From CAVZZG01 sp963779685 (lineage in GTDB: Bacteria; Actinomycetota; Thermoleophilia; Gaiellales; F1-60-MAGs149), in the NCBI GenBank assembly GCA_963779685.1, contig CAVZZG010000003.1:992001-1056000 (forward strand): DNA of 64,000 bases, given 5' to 3'. The notes beneath the pieces were generated by a model that was given only the letters and a program-made list of their open reading frames with translations, was not told where the DNA came from and made no database searches. Below, in pieces: positions 7,895 to 15,652 of this stretch. Numbering within the stretch: position 1 is the first letter of the stretch; every line of letters begins with the position of its first letter. The position numbers and the translations under genes are program-made.

Positions 7895-8649
7895 TTACGG
7901 TGGTCGAGGGTCTTCAGCGAGAACTCGAGGATGCGGTCGCGGTCGTGGAACGGGTACTTGCGGTGCACCTCGACGCGGTCGTCGTGGACCTCGACGACGT
8001 TGTAGCAAGGTCGCCCCTTCCCGCGCAGGCGCAGGCTGGAGACGGTGCCGGCGTTGACGACGAACAGATCCTCGATCCGCCACGCGTGCGGCACGTGCTT
8101 GTGGCCCGAGAGGACCAGCCGGCAGCCCGCCCCGCACAGCACCTCGAGGGCGTCGCCTGCGTCGTTGACGACGTTCCGCTCGCGCCCCGTGCCGGGGATC
8201 GGGAGCAGGTGATGGTGCAGCACGAACACCCGCAGCCGTGCCGGATGCGCGAACTCCTCACGGATCCACGGGTAGCGCGAGCGACCGACGACGCCGTTGT
8301 CGAGGTCGGGCTCGGACGAGTCGATCGCCAGCAGGCACACGCCGTCCTTGCGGAGCACCTGCTGCCGCGGGCCGAACAGCTCCTCGAAGTGCACGTAGCC
8401 GACGTTGCGCGAGTCGTGGTTGCCGGGGATCACGAGCAGGTCGGGACACTCCAGCCGGTCGAGGTAGGCGCGCGCCTCCACGTACTCCTGGCGGAAGCCG
8501 AAGGTCGTGAGGTCGCCGGAGACGACCACGACGTCGGGTTCCAGGTCGTTGACCTCGATGATGGCGCGGTCCATCAGGCTCGGCACGAACGACGGCGAGC
8601 CGCAGTGCAGGTCCGAGATGTGCGCGATCGTGAACGGCCGTTCGGCCAC
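7873..8649 (-). CDS. CpdA/Rv0805-like metallophosphoesterase
   Basis: Class III cyclic-nucleotide-phosphodiesterase-like metallophosphoesterase of 258 residues. All metal ligand motifs are visible: AHISDLHCG, VVSGDLTTFG, VIPGNHDSRN, LHHHLLPIPG and LSGHKHVPH. Such proteins hydrolyse 3',5'-cyclic or 2',3'-cyclic nucleotides or other phosphodiesters in the cytoplasm. Being first in the unit before the cyclic DPG synthetase gene makes a role in opening the cyclic diphosphoglycerate ring an attractive but unsupported idea. GTG start; TAGAAT lies 7 nt upstream. Confidence 0.83.
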   Translation of the reverse strand: MAERPFTIAHISDLHCGSPSFVPSLMDRAIIEVNDLEPDVVVVSGDLTTFGFRQEYVEARAYLDRLECPDLLVIPGNHDSRNVGYVHFEELFGPRQQVLRKDGVCLLAIDSSEPDLDNGVVGRSRYPWIREEFAHPARLRVFVLHHHLLPIPGTGRERNVVNDAGDALEVLCGAGCRLVLSGHKHVPHAWRIEDLFVVNAGTVSSLRLRGKGRPCYNVVEVHDDRVEVHRKYPFHDRDRILEFSLKTLDHRKWPGQAI

Positions 8650-8656
8650 GACAGCG

Positions 8657-8662
8657 ATTCTA
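8657..8662 (-). promoter_or_regulatory. -10 element TAGAAT for the CpdA-like gene
   Basis: TAGAAT ends 7 nt before the GTG at 8649, between it and the stop of the CcmI-like gene; no Shine-Dalgarno sequence. Confidence 0.6.
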
Positions 8663-8944
8663 GGTGTCTTCGAGTGCTTCGATCGCCTCGGCGGCGGCCG
8701 CGCGGAGTTCCGTGCGGGCCTGGTCGTAGTCGGCGTCGGCGATTTTCCCGGTGCGGTGATCCATGTCGAGCTCCTGCAGGGCCGCGAGCGCCTCGTCGCG
8801 CCGCTCGCGCAGCTCGAGGCGGCGTAGCGATGCCGGATCGGTCCCGGCCACGATGTCGTCGGCCTCGGGCCGGCGGACCAGCGGCCATGCGACCGCGATC
8901 GCCGCCGCGACGGCGAGGAGGGCGAGCAGGACGACGGCCGTCAT
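8660..8944 (-). CDS. CcmI-like cytochrome c biogenesis membrane protein (short)
   Basis: A 94-residue protein: one N-terminal transmembrane helix (residues about 2-24) and a short cytoplasmic helix with RRDEALAALQELDMDHRTGKIADADY, which matches the N-terminal module of CcmI/CycH in System I cytochrome c maturation. The TPR part of full CcmI is absent. It starts ATG inside the ccmF stop (ATGA) and so is co-translated with ccmF. Likely part of the haem ligation complex; the assignment rests on that motif and the neighbours. Confidence 0.75.
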   Translation of the reverse strand: MTAVVLLALLAVAAAIAVAWPLVRRPEADDIVAGTDPASLRRLELRERRDEALAALQELDMDHRTGKIADADYDQARTELRAAAAEAIEALEDT

Positions 8945-10929
8945 GCTTCGCCGACGACCGGCTCCTCGGCGTAGCGGCGGGCGAGGCGGCGGGCCTCGCG
9001 CCGGTCGGGCCAGGCCGCGATGAGCGCCCCGGCGACGAACACGATGGCGCCGAGCCAGAGCAGGTTCACCAGGGGGTTGATCAACGCCTTGATCGCGACC
9101 GACCCGTCCGGCCTGACCTGGTTGAGGATGAGGAACAGATCCTCACCTCGGCCGATGTCGGTGCGGATGGCGACCTCGTTGGAGGTCTGTTCGCGATAGG
9201 CCCTCTGCGCCGGCGCGATGATGCCGAGCTGCTCGCCGTTGCGCACGACGGCGAAGCGCGCGAGCCGCTCGGAGTAGTTCGGGCCGGTGGCCGTGCCGAT
9301 GCCGACGAACCGGAGCTGGTAGTCGCGGATCGCCACCGTCCCTCCCGGCTTGACGATCCACTCGTGAGAGGTGCCGAAGGCCATCGTGCCGACGATCCCG
9401 AGCACCATCAGCACGACCGCCAGGTGCACGACGTAGCCGCCGTAGCGGCGGCGGTTGCGGGCGATCAGCGAGACGAAGGCGGCGATCCACGATCCCCCGA
9501 CCAGCGCGTGGCGGGCGCGGGTGCCGCGCGCGAACTCGAGCCCGATCGAGGCGGCGGCGAACGCGCACAGCGATATGGCCGCGACGCCCGCCAGGCTCCC
9601 GGTGTAGCCGAGCAGGATCAGCACCCCCCCGACCCCGAGCCCGATCCCGAACGGCACGCCGAACGTCAGGCGGAGGCTCTTGAGCGAGGCCCTCCGCCAG
9701 GCGATCAACGGTCCGACCGCCATCAGCAGGATCAGCGGCAGGCCGAAGGCGGTGGCGAAGAAGTTGTAGAACGGCGCGTTGACGGTGAGGTCCTCGGCCC
9801 CGATCGCCTTCAGCGCCAGCGGATAGGCCACGCCCCACAGCACGGCGAACGCCAGTCCGACGAACAGCAGGTTGTTGAAGAGGAACGTCGCCTCACGGCT
9901 GACGAGCGACTCCATGCGGTGCTCGGACCGCAGGATGTCGAGGCGGGACACGATCAGGGCAGCGGAGCCGACCAGCACGATGCCGATGAAGCCGACGAAG
10001 TACCAGCCGACGCTCGACACCGTGAAGGCATGGATCGACGACAGCACGCCGCTGCGGGTCAGGAAGGTGCCGAAGATGGAGAGCGCGAAGGTCGCGGTCA
10101 CGAGCACCACGTTCCAGATCTTCAGCATGCCCTTCTTCTCCTGCACCATCACCGAGTGCAGGAAGGCCGTGGCGACGAGCCATGGCATCAGGGCGGCGTT
10201 CTCGACCGGATCCCAGGCCCAGAACCCACCCCAGCCGACCTCCTCGTAGGCCCAGTGCGCGCCGAGCAGCATGCCGACGCCGAGAAAGGCCCACGCGGCC
10301 AGCGTCCAGCGCCGGGTTGCCACGATCCAGCGGGCGTCGCTGCGCCGGGCCAGCAGGGCGGCCATGCAGAACGTGTACGGCACCGCGAGCCCCACGTAGC
10401 CGAGGTACAGGCTCGGCGGGTGCATCGTCATGTACGGGTTCTGCAGCGACGGATTGAGCCCGGCGCCGTCCGCCGGCGCGACCTGGCGGGCGAAGGGATC
10501 GGCAGCGGCCACCAGCACGACCAGGAAGAACGTGGCGATCCCGCCGAGGATCGCGGTCACCCAGGGCATCAGCTCGCCGTTCTGGCGGCGGTTGGTGCGG
10601 ACGACGATCACCGAGAACGCCGCCAGCACCGACACCCACAGCAGCAATGAGCCGGCCTGAGAGGCCCAGAACGACGTCAGCAGGTAGCCCAGCGGCAGGG
10701 AGCGCTCGGTGGTGTCGTAGACGACGACGAACGAGAAGTCGTGACGGACGATCGCCGTCATCAGCACGCCATCCGCCACCAGCAGCGACGCCGCCAGCAT
10801 GTAGAGCGCGCGCCGGGAGCTGGCCTGAAGGCGCCGGTCGCGTCGCAGCGCCCCGAGCAGCCCTGCTCCGGCGGCCCACAGGGCCAGGATCAGCGCGAGT
10901 ACGAGCGCCCCCCGGCCGAGCGTCGCCAC
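8941..10929 (-). CDS. ccmF: cytochrome c haem lyase subunit CcmF
   Basis: Polytopic membrane protein of 662 residues that passes haem from holo-CcmE to apocytochrome c in System I. Seen: many transmembrane helices, the WWD haem-handling motif GWGGFWAWDPVENAALMPW, conserved histidines in MHPPSLYLGYVG and AHWAYEEVG, and a large periplasmic loop near the C-terminus (about 520-610) before a last helix. The gene follows ccmE by 3 bp and overlaps the CcmI-like gene by 4 bp, giving the order ccmE-ccmF-ccmI. Neither CcmABCD nor CcmGH is in the window. Confidence 0.93.
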   Translation of the reverse strand: MATLGRGALVLALILALWAAGAGLLGALRRDRRLQASSRRALYMLAASLLVADGVLMTAIVRHDFSFVVVYDTTERSLPLGYLLTSFWASQAGSLLLWVSVLAAFSVIVVRTNRRQNGELMPWVTAILGGIATFFLVVLVAAADPFARQVAPADGAGLNPSLQNPYMTMHPPSLYLGYVGLAVPYTFCMAALLARRSDARWIVATRRWTLAAWAFLGVGMLLGAHWAYEEVGWGGFWAWDPVENAALMPWLVATAFLHSVMVQEKKGMLKIWNVVLVTATFALSIFGTFLTRSGVLSSIHAFTVSSVGWYFVGFIGIVLVGSAALIVSRLDILRSEHRMESLVSREATFLFNNLLFVGLAFAVLWGVAYPLALKAIGAEDLTVNAPFYNFFATAFGLPLILLMAVGPLIAWRRASLKSLRLTFGVPFGIGLGVGGVLILLGYTGSLAGVAAISLCAFAAASIGLEFARGTRARHALVGGSWIAAFVSLIARNRRRYGGYVVHLAVVLMVLGIVGTMAFGTSHEWIVKPGGTVAIRDYQLRFVGIGTATGPNYSERLARFAVVRNGEQLGIIAPAQRAYREQTSNEVAIRTDIGRGEDLFLILNQVRPDGSVAIKALINPLVNLLWLGAIVFVAGALIAAWPDRREARRLARRYAEEPVVGEA

Positions 10930-10932
10930 CGG

Positions 10933-11376
10933 CTAGCCCCCCATCGACGCCGGCACGGTCGAGCCGGGCGGCGGCGGCGCGTACTTCGACGGGCACTTGG
11001 TGACGAGCGAGTCGGCGGCGGCGTGGAACGCGCCCTTCGTCACCGATCCGTCGACGACGATGCGCCTGCCGTCCCGGAACGCGTCCGGGACGCTGCCGTG
11101 GTACACGACGTCGATCGTCTTGCCCGAGACGTTGTCGGCCAGGGTGATCCGCATGCCGGCCGTCGACGAGGGATCGCCGGAGTGGGCGACGACCTTGCCC
11201 GTCAGCTTCACGGGCTCGCCCGCGTGAGCCCCGCTCGCCGCCTGGGCGACGCCCAGCAGCGGTGTCGTGTCGCCGATCAGGGCCGTGTAGACCGCGAACG
11301 TACCGAGAAGCGACGCGACCACGAGCGCGAAGACGAGCCTGACGTGCCGGCGCCCCGAGGCTTCCTGGGAACTCAC
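10933..11376 (-). CDS. ccmE: cytochrome c maturation haem chaperone CcmE, cysteine type
   Basis: Membrane-anchored periplasmic haem chaperone, 147 residues: N-terminal transmembrane helix (about 13-33), then an OB-fold. The haem-binding motif is C128-P-S-K-Y132 (CxxxY) instead of the HxxxY of enterobacterial CcmE; cysteine-type CcmE proteins are known from archaea, some Gram-positives and deltaproteobacteria. Tail PPPPGSTVPASMGG is flexible. First gene of the ccm unit here; GTG start with TAGACT 6 nt upstream, supporting leaderless expression. Confidence 0.88.
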   Translation of the reverse strand: MSSQEASGRRHVRLVFALVVASLLGTFAVYTALIGDTTPLLGVAQAASGAHAGEPVKLTGKVVAHSGDPSSTAGMRITLADNVSGKTIDVVYHGSVPDAFRDGRRIVVDGSVTKGAFHAAADSLVTKCPSKYAPPPPGSTVPASMGG

Positions 11377-11382
11377 CCCGGC

Positions 11383-11388
11383 AGTCTA
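11383..11388 (-). promoter_or_regulatory. -10 element TAGACT for ccmE
   Basis: TAGACT ends 6 nt before the GTG at 11376; no Shine-Dalgarno sequence. Probably drives ccmE-ccmF-ccmI. Confidence 0.6.
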
Positions 11389-11414
11389 CCGAGGCCGCCG
11401 ACCCCGGAGGCGCA

Positions 11415-11645
11415 TCAGGCTACCTTCGGGTCGGGCCGGATCACCGCATCGGCGATCTCGCGGCACAGCGCGCCTCGCTCGCCCTCGCGGAGGGCGTCGC
11501 AGTACCCCTGGCCGTAGGCCGTGCGCAGGAACCAGCCGATCAGATCGACGTCCCAGCGCTCCTGCGGGATCTCGAAGAGCTCGCACCAGAGGTCGGCGAT
11601 CCGGAGATCGACCACTTGCGCCAGGGCTTCGCGATCAGGAGTCAC
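11415..11645 (-). CDS. small hypothetical protein
   Basis: A 76-residue acidic protein (DLWCELFEIPQERWDVDLIGW, TAYGQGYCDALREGERGALC) not recognised as any named family. It has no signal peptide or membrane helix and has several conserved-looking aromatic residues. An ATG 9 nt upstream is possible, but TAGCAT at 11653-11658 stands 7 nt before the GTG at 11645 and overlaps that ATG, so the GTG is preferred. Divergent from the beta-lactamase-like gene. Confidence 0.6.
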   Translation of the reverse strand: MTPDREALAQVVDLRIADLWCELFEIPQERWDVDLIGWFLRTAYGQGYCDALREGERGALCREIADAVIRPDPKVA

Positions 11646-11652
11646 ACCGTCC

Positions 11653-11658
11653 ATGCTA
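11653..11658 (-). promoter_or_regulatory. -10 element TAGCAT for the small hypothetical gene
   Basis: TAGCAT ends 7 nt before the GTG at 11645; it overlaps the alternative ATG start. Confidence 0.5.
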
Positions 11659-11684
11659 GGTGGCGCGTCGGACGGAGCCCGATC

Positions 11685-11690
11685 TATATT
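11685..11690 (+). promoter_or_regulatory. -10 element TATATT for the beta-lactamase-like gene
   Basis: TATATT ends 6 nt before the GTG at 11697 and fixes the N-terminus of the frameshifted gene. Confidence 0.6.
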
Positions 11691-11696
11691 GGCGCG

Positions 11697-12787
11697 GTGC
11701 CCGCCGTGACGATCGACGCACCCCGGGCCTACGAGGCGAATCCCGGCGCGATCCGCGGCCACGTGACGCCGGCGGTGACCCGGGTCCTGATCTACGCCCG
11801 GCGCGGCACGACCACGACGTTCCTCGCCGCCCGGCCGACGCCCGACGGCACGTTCCGGGTCGCCCCGACGGGCCTGCGCAGCGGAGACCAGGCGATCGTG
11901 GTGGTCGCCTACAGGGGTGCGACGCGTGTCGGCACGAGCCGGGTCGCCCCGGTCTACGGCCTGCCGCGAACGGCGTTCCGGCCCGCACGGCGCACCGCGT
12001 CAGCGCCACGGTGCAACGAGCGCTGACCCGCATCGCCGGACCCGGCGTGACGGCGGTCTGGGCGCGCGGCATGGCCGGTGGGGCCGCGGCCTCCTACAAC
12101 GCCGGCGCGCGGTTCTCGGGCGCGAGCACGCTCAAGCTCGCGATCCTGATGACGGCGCTGGCCCGCTGGCACACCGACCCGCCCTCGGCCGCCGTGTGGC
12201 CTGCACTGCAGCGGATGATCGTCGATTCCGACAACGACGCGGCCAACGAGGTGGAGGTCGCGCTCGGCGGGTCGACGTCCGGCGGATCGGCCCTCGTGAA
12301 CGCGTTCTGCCGGGCCATGCACTGCCGCGCCACGGACATGTTCGGCGGCTACGAGACGACCCCCGGGTCCGTGCGGACCGTCGCCGGCGCGACGATCCCG
12401 CCGGTGTCGGTGGTTCGCCAACCGGTGCTCCCGCGCGGGAAGTACACGACCGCGCACGACCTCGGCGTGCTCCTCGCAGGTCTCCTCGAGGCCGCCGGCG
12501 GACGCGGCCGAGCGTCGCGTCTGGGCATCAGCCAGCGCGAGGCCCGGGTGGCCATCTGGCTCTTGCTCCACGCGCGCTACACCGGCGTCGTGCGCCCGGC
12601 GACGTCCGCTCCGGTCGGCCACAAGGCCGGCTGGCTGACCGGCGTCGAGCACGATGCCGCCCTCGTCTTCGCCCCCCGCGGCACGGTCGTGGTCGTGATC
12701 ATGAGTCAGGGATCGGGCGTCGGCCCGGGCTCGACGGGAGCCTACGCCCGCCGGGTCATGAGAGTGATATTGCGCCACCTTCCATGA
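11697..12787 (+). CDS. class A beta-lactamase-related serine hydrolase, one frameshift
   Basis: An N-terminal beta-sandwich-like region (VTIDAPRAYEANPGAIRGHV to GLPRTAF) is followed by a penicillin-binding/beta-lactamase2 domain with the serine motif S-T-L-K (GASTLKLAIL), an SDN loop (DSDNDAANE) and K-A-G in place of KTG (GHKAGWLTG). The first part reads in one frame up to about 11990 and the rest in another; the first frame stops at 12026, so one base seems missing near 11985-12015. No signal peptide is seen at the GTG start. It may be a peptidoglycan-active hydrolase rather than a resistance enzyme. I prefer sequencing error over decay because the catalytic motifs are intact. Confidence 0.7.
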
Positions 12788-12821
12788 GAATCCCCCGCCC
12801 GGGTTTCTCTCCCCGTAGCGG

Positions 12822-14570
12822 TTGCGCCGATGCAGAAGGAGGAAGAAGGGTGCGCTTCCGTTGCATTTGGGACAACGGTATTTCATTATCCTGGCCGCCA
12901 TCGCTGCGGCATTGCTGCCCGCCCAGGCCTCGGCGGGGGTGATCGACTCATGCGAGCCGACACCGCCCTCCCAGGCCCTCAACGGCGGCACCAACCCGTT
13001 GGCCGAGACGTTCCAGGTCGGCACCGAATCGGATGTCGATGCCATCCGCATCGTCGCCGGTGACACGGGGGGAAGTCCCGCGCGGATTGCCGTCGTCGGG
13101 ACGAGCGCCGACGGCACGCCCGACGACACCTCGGTCTTCGGCCACGGCGCGATCGCCCTCCCCCAGCAGCCGGGCGCCGTCGTGTGGTCGCCCACCGGCG
13201 TGAGGCTCCCGGCGGGCACGTACGCCGTCGTGGTCGAGCCGGTCGGCGTGATGGCGTGGGAGCGCTGCGCCACCGCCGACGGTGGCTGGTTCCGCGACGG
13301 CGACGGCAAGTGGAACCCCTTCCCGCAGCGACGCCTCACGTTCTCGGTCGAGGGCCATCCGGCCGATCACACGCCGCCGAACGTCACCTTCCAGCCGTTC
13401 GCCTCGCCGACCAACGCCGCGAGCGTCGACATCCCGTTCGCGGCCGATGAGCCGGCCACGTTCACGTGCTCCGTCGACGGCGCCGACCCGGCCGCGTGCG
13501 CATCGCCGCTGTTGCTCGACGGGCCGGCAGAAGGCGATCACACGGTGGCCGTGACCGCGACCGACCGCTGGGGCAACGTCGCCGCGCCGGCCGAGACCTG
13601 GATCCGGATCGACCGCACGCCGCCGGTCGTCACGCTCACCGCGACGGCCTCCGGCGGCGGCTCGCACGCGGTCGGACTCACGTTCGGCAGTGACGAGCCC
13701 GCCACCTTCGACTGCGCCTGGGATGGCGCCGCCCGGGCCCCGTGCACCTCGCCGGCCTCGTTCGACGCGCCGGCCGAAGGCCCCCTGACCATCACGGCCG
13801 ACGCGGCCGACGCGGCCGGCAACACCGGTTCGGCGACGGCCCAAGTGCTGGTCGACTGGTCGCCTCCCGACCTGGTTCTCCCGGCGGACATGAGCGTCAC
13901 CGCCGACCGGGCGGACGGCGCGATCGTCGATTTCAGCGCCTCGGCGACCGACCGCTGGGACCCCGCCGTCACGACGGCGTGCACGCCCGCGAGCGGCAGC
14001 CGCCTCCCCGTCGGCGACTCGCTCGTGCTCTGCACCGCCACCGACGCCTCCGGCAACGCCGCCTCGGGCTCGTTCAGCGTGCACGTCGCAGCACCGCCCA
14101 TCACCGCCGCGGAGCTCGACATCGCCTTCGACCGCACGTCCGGGGCGCTCGCGTTCACCGAAACGCACGGCGGCCAGGTCGACCGGGGGGCGGGCATGTC
14201 ACTGACGGCTTCGGCCGCCGGCCACACGACGGTCGCCCAGCTGGGCCGCCCGGCGGGCGCTCACGGCTTCCCCGAGACCGGGGTCTCGATCCTCAGCCTC
14301 GTCTACGACGGCGGCGCAGCCGTGCCGCCGGGCCGGAACGCCTACAGCGTGCGGGTCCGTCATGGGCGCGACGGCAGCGTCCGGCGCATCACGATCACGG
14401 CGCAGGCCGGTACCTCGGGCATGGTCGTGCGCTACCGGCCGGGCGGCGACCAGTCGACGGTCTGGCAGGTCACGGGCGATAGGTGGCTGCTGGTGGGACG
14501 CTTCCCGGGCCTCGTCGTACCGCACCTGCGGACGAGCGGCGGCACGGTCGCCGTCGCGCTCGGCGCCTGA
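12822..14570 (+). CDS. secreted protein with Ig-like/HYR-type repeats
   Basis: Up to 582 residues. A hydrophobic signal peptide (FIILAAIAAALLPAQASA) follows a basic N-terminus, then a region of unknown fold with paired cysteines, two tandem Ig-like domains of about 90 residues (each DEPATFTCSVDG/DEPATFDCAWDG with a second cysteine) separated by DRTPPVVTLTA linkers, a HYR-type domain (LPVGDSLVLCTATDASGN) and a C-terminal domain. Probably a cell-surface or extracellular protein. The start is uncertain: TTG at 12822, or a later TTG near 12861; AGGAGGAAGAAGG at 12836 could be a ribosome site for a start just after it. Convergent with the glutaredoxin gene. Confidence 0.72.
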   Translation: MRRCRRRKKGALPLHLGQRYFIILAAIAAALLPAQASAGVIDSCEPTPPSQALNGGTNPLAETFQVGTESDVDAIRIVAGDTGGSPARIAVVGTSADGTPDDTSVFGHGAIALPQQPGAVVWSPTGVRLPAGTYAVVVEPVGVMAWERCATADGGWFRDGDGKWNPFPQRRLTFSVEGHPADHTPPNVTFQPFASPTNAASVDIPFAADEPATFTCSVDGADPAACASPLLLDGPAEGDHTVAVTATDRWGNVAAPAETWIRIDRTPPVVTLTATASGGGSHAVGLTFGSDEPATFDCAWDGAARAPCTSPASFDAPAEGPLTITADAADAAGNTGSATAQVLVDWSPPDLVLPADMSVTADRADGAIVDFSASATDRWDPAVTTACTPASGSRLPVGDSLVLCTATDASGNAASGSFSVHVAAPPITAAELDIAFDRTSGALAFTETHGGQVDRGAGMSLTASAAGHTTVAQLGRPAGAHGFPETGVSILSLVYDGGAAVPPGRNAYSVRVRHGRDGSVRRITITAQAGTSGMVVRYRPGGDQSTVWQVTGDRWLLVGRFPGLVVPHLRTSGGTVAVALGA

Positions 14571-14900
14571 TCAGGCGTCGCCGTGCAGCATCGTCTGGAG
14601 CTCGCCGGACTCGGCCAGCTCCTCGACGATGTCGCAACCGCCGACCAGCTCGCCGCCGATGAACAGCTGCGGGATGGTCGGCCAGTTCGAGTAGCCGGAC
14701 AGCACCTGGCGGATGCGCGGATCGACGAGCACGTCGACCGCCGCGTACTCGACGCCGGCGTCATCGAGACGACCGACGACACGGGCCGAGAATCCGCAGC
14801 GAGGGGCCTCGGGCAGCCCCTTCATGAAGAGGGCGACGCGGTTCTCGCCGATGATGGACTTGATCTGATCGAGGATCTGGTCCTCGGTGGCAATCGACAT
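14571..14900 (-). CDS. monothiol glutaredoxin, Grx4 family
   Basis: A 109-residue CGFS-type glutaredoxin (RCGFSARVVGRL, about residues 34-39 for the active site), with the GSH-binding WPTIPQLFIGGELVGGCDI. Such proteins carry [2Fe-2S] clusters and hand them on, usually together with BolA; the bolA gene lies 10 bp upstream in the same operon. A good ribosome site (AGGAGG) stands 8 nt before ATG. The stop adjoins the stop of the convergent secreted-protein gene (shared TGATCA). Confidence 0.93.
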   Translation of the reverse strand: MSIATEDQILDQIKSIIGENRVALFMKGLPEAPRCGFSARVVGRLDDAGVEYAAVDVLVDPRIRQVLSGYSNWPTIPQLFIGGELVGGCDIVEELAESGELQTMLHGDA

Positions 14901-14910
14901 GGGTGGCCTC

Positions 14911-15147
14911 CTATCGTGCCGGGGACGTCTTGATGGAGAGGGCGTGGATCGCGCCGGAGCCGAGCTCGGACTCCACGGCTGCGTAGACCAGGCGGTGCTG
15001 CTCGAGCAGGGACAGGCCCGCGAACTGCGGGGCGACGACCCGTGCGGTGAGATGGTCGCCTCCGCCGCCGGCGAAGTCCTCGATCTCGACCTCCGAGCCC
15101 GGGAGGGCCCGCTCGATCAGCTCCTTGACGGCGTCGAGGCTCGGCAT
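14911..15147 (-). CDS. BolA family protein
   Basis: A 78-residue BolA/YrbA-type protein: LDAVKELIERALPGSEVEI, GGGGDHLTARVVAPQFAGLS and LLEQHRLVYAAVESEL with the conserved histidine and FxGxSxxxxHR-like region. It partners Grx4 to form a cluster-bridged heterodimer involved in Fe-S trafficking. First gene of bolA-grx; ATG start with TACCCT 6 nt upstream. The reading frame is open further upstream but that portion is only the neighbouring gene read in another frame. Confidence 0.9.
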   Translation of the reverse strand: MPSLDAVKELIERALPGSEVEIEDFAGGGGDHLTARVVAPQFAGLSLLEQHRLVYAAVESELGSGAIHALSIKTSPAR

Positions 15148-15153
15148 GTCCAC

Positions 15154-15159
15154 AGGGTA
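15154..15159 (-). promoter_or_regulatory. -10 element TACCCT for bolA-grx4
   Basis: TACCCT ends 6 nt before the ATG at 15147. Confidence 0.55.
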
Positions 15160-15170
15160 GCGGCGCCCGT

Positions 15171-15569
15171 TCAGAACAGCCGCCAGCTGCCGCGACTCAT
15201 GAAGAACCCGTGCCCGGCCTGGTTCCGGCAGGTGAGGCCGGTCGTGCGCATCCGGCAGCTGATGTGCGGGCGATGCCACCGCCGGCCGTAGCCGAGCACG
15301 GGCCCGATGCCGAGCACCGTGTCCGACCCGCAGACCCATCGCGCGTGACCCCGGACGTTCATGCGGAAGCCGAGCGCCCAGTCGAAATGGCACCAGGCCG
15401 GCTTCCTCGGAATACCGGTCCAGCGATGGGCGCCGATGTCGCAGCGCAACTCGCCACCCACCCACATGCAGCCGATGTTCCCGCTCGGCGAGCGGAACGC
15501 GGCGGCATCGGCCGCCGGCACGAGCGAGAGCGCGATGACGAGGACGAAAGGCAGGACGAGGAGGCGCAT
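15171..15569 (-). CDS. secreted DUF6636-type protein
   Basis: A 132-residue protein with an N-terminal signal peptide (LLVLPFVLVIALSLVPAADA) and six cysteines in the pattern F-SPSGNIGCMW, ELRCDIG, AWCHF, WVCGSDT, ISCRM and LTCRNQAGHGFFMSR, ending LF. This matches the small extracytoplasmic DUF6636 family of actinobacteria; no function is known. The cysteines probably form three disulfides. No ribosome site is obvious at the ATG. It follows the large PPC-repeat gene with a strong terminator between. Confidence 0.75.
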   Translation of the reverse strand: MRLLVLPFVLVIALSLVPAADAAAFRSPSGNIGCMWVGGELRCDIGAHRWTGIPRKPAWCHFDWALGFRMNVRGHARWVCGSDTVLGIGPVLGYGRRWHRPHISCRMRTTGLTCRNQAGHGFFMSRGSWRLF

Positions 15570-15613
15570 ACCCACAGCGTGCCACGTCTGCGGTCGGCTT
15601 CGGCGCCGGATCT

Positions 15614-15647
15614 CCGGGGAGGGAGCGCCTGCGCGCTCCCTCCCCGG
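15614..15647 (-). terminator. strong hairpin after the PPC-repeat gene
   Basis: A perfect 15-bp stem (CCGGGGAGGGAGCGC and its complement) with a 4-nt loop begins 6 bp after the stop at 15653. There is no T-tract, as is common for GC-rich actinobacterial terminators. Confidence 0.75.
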
Positions 15648-15652
15648 CGGAT

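Noticed and set aside
6847..10650. Very long plus-strand open frame opposite the cyclic DPG, phosphodiesterase and ccm genes
   Set aside because: Composition is low-complexity Arg/Ala/Pro or Gln/His-rich and it lies antisense to genes with clear motifs; a typical high-GC shadow frame.
12000..12026. Programmed ribosomal frameshift in the beta-lactamase-like gene
   Set aside because: No slippery heptamer or downstream structure stands out, and similar indels are scattered over the window, so error is simpler.
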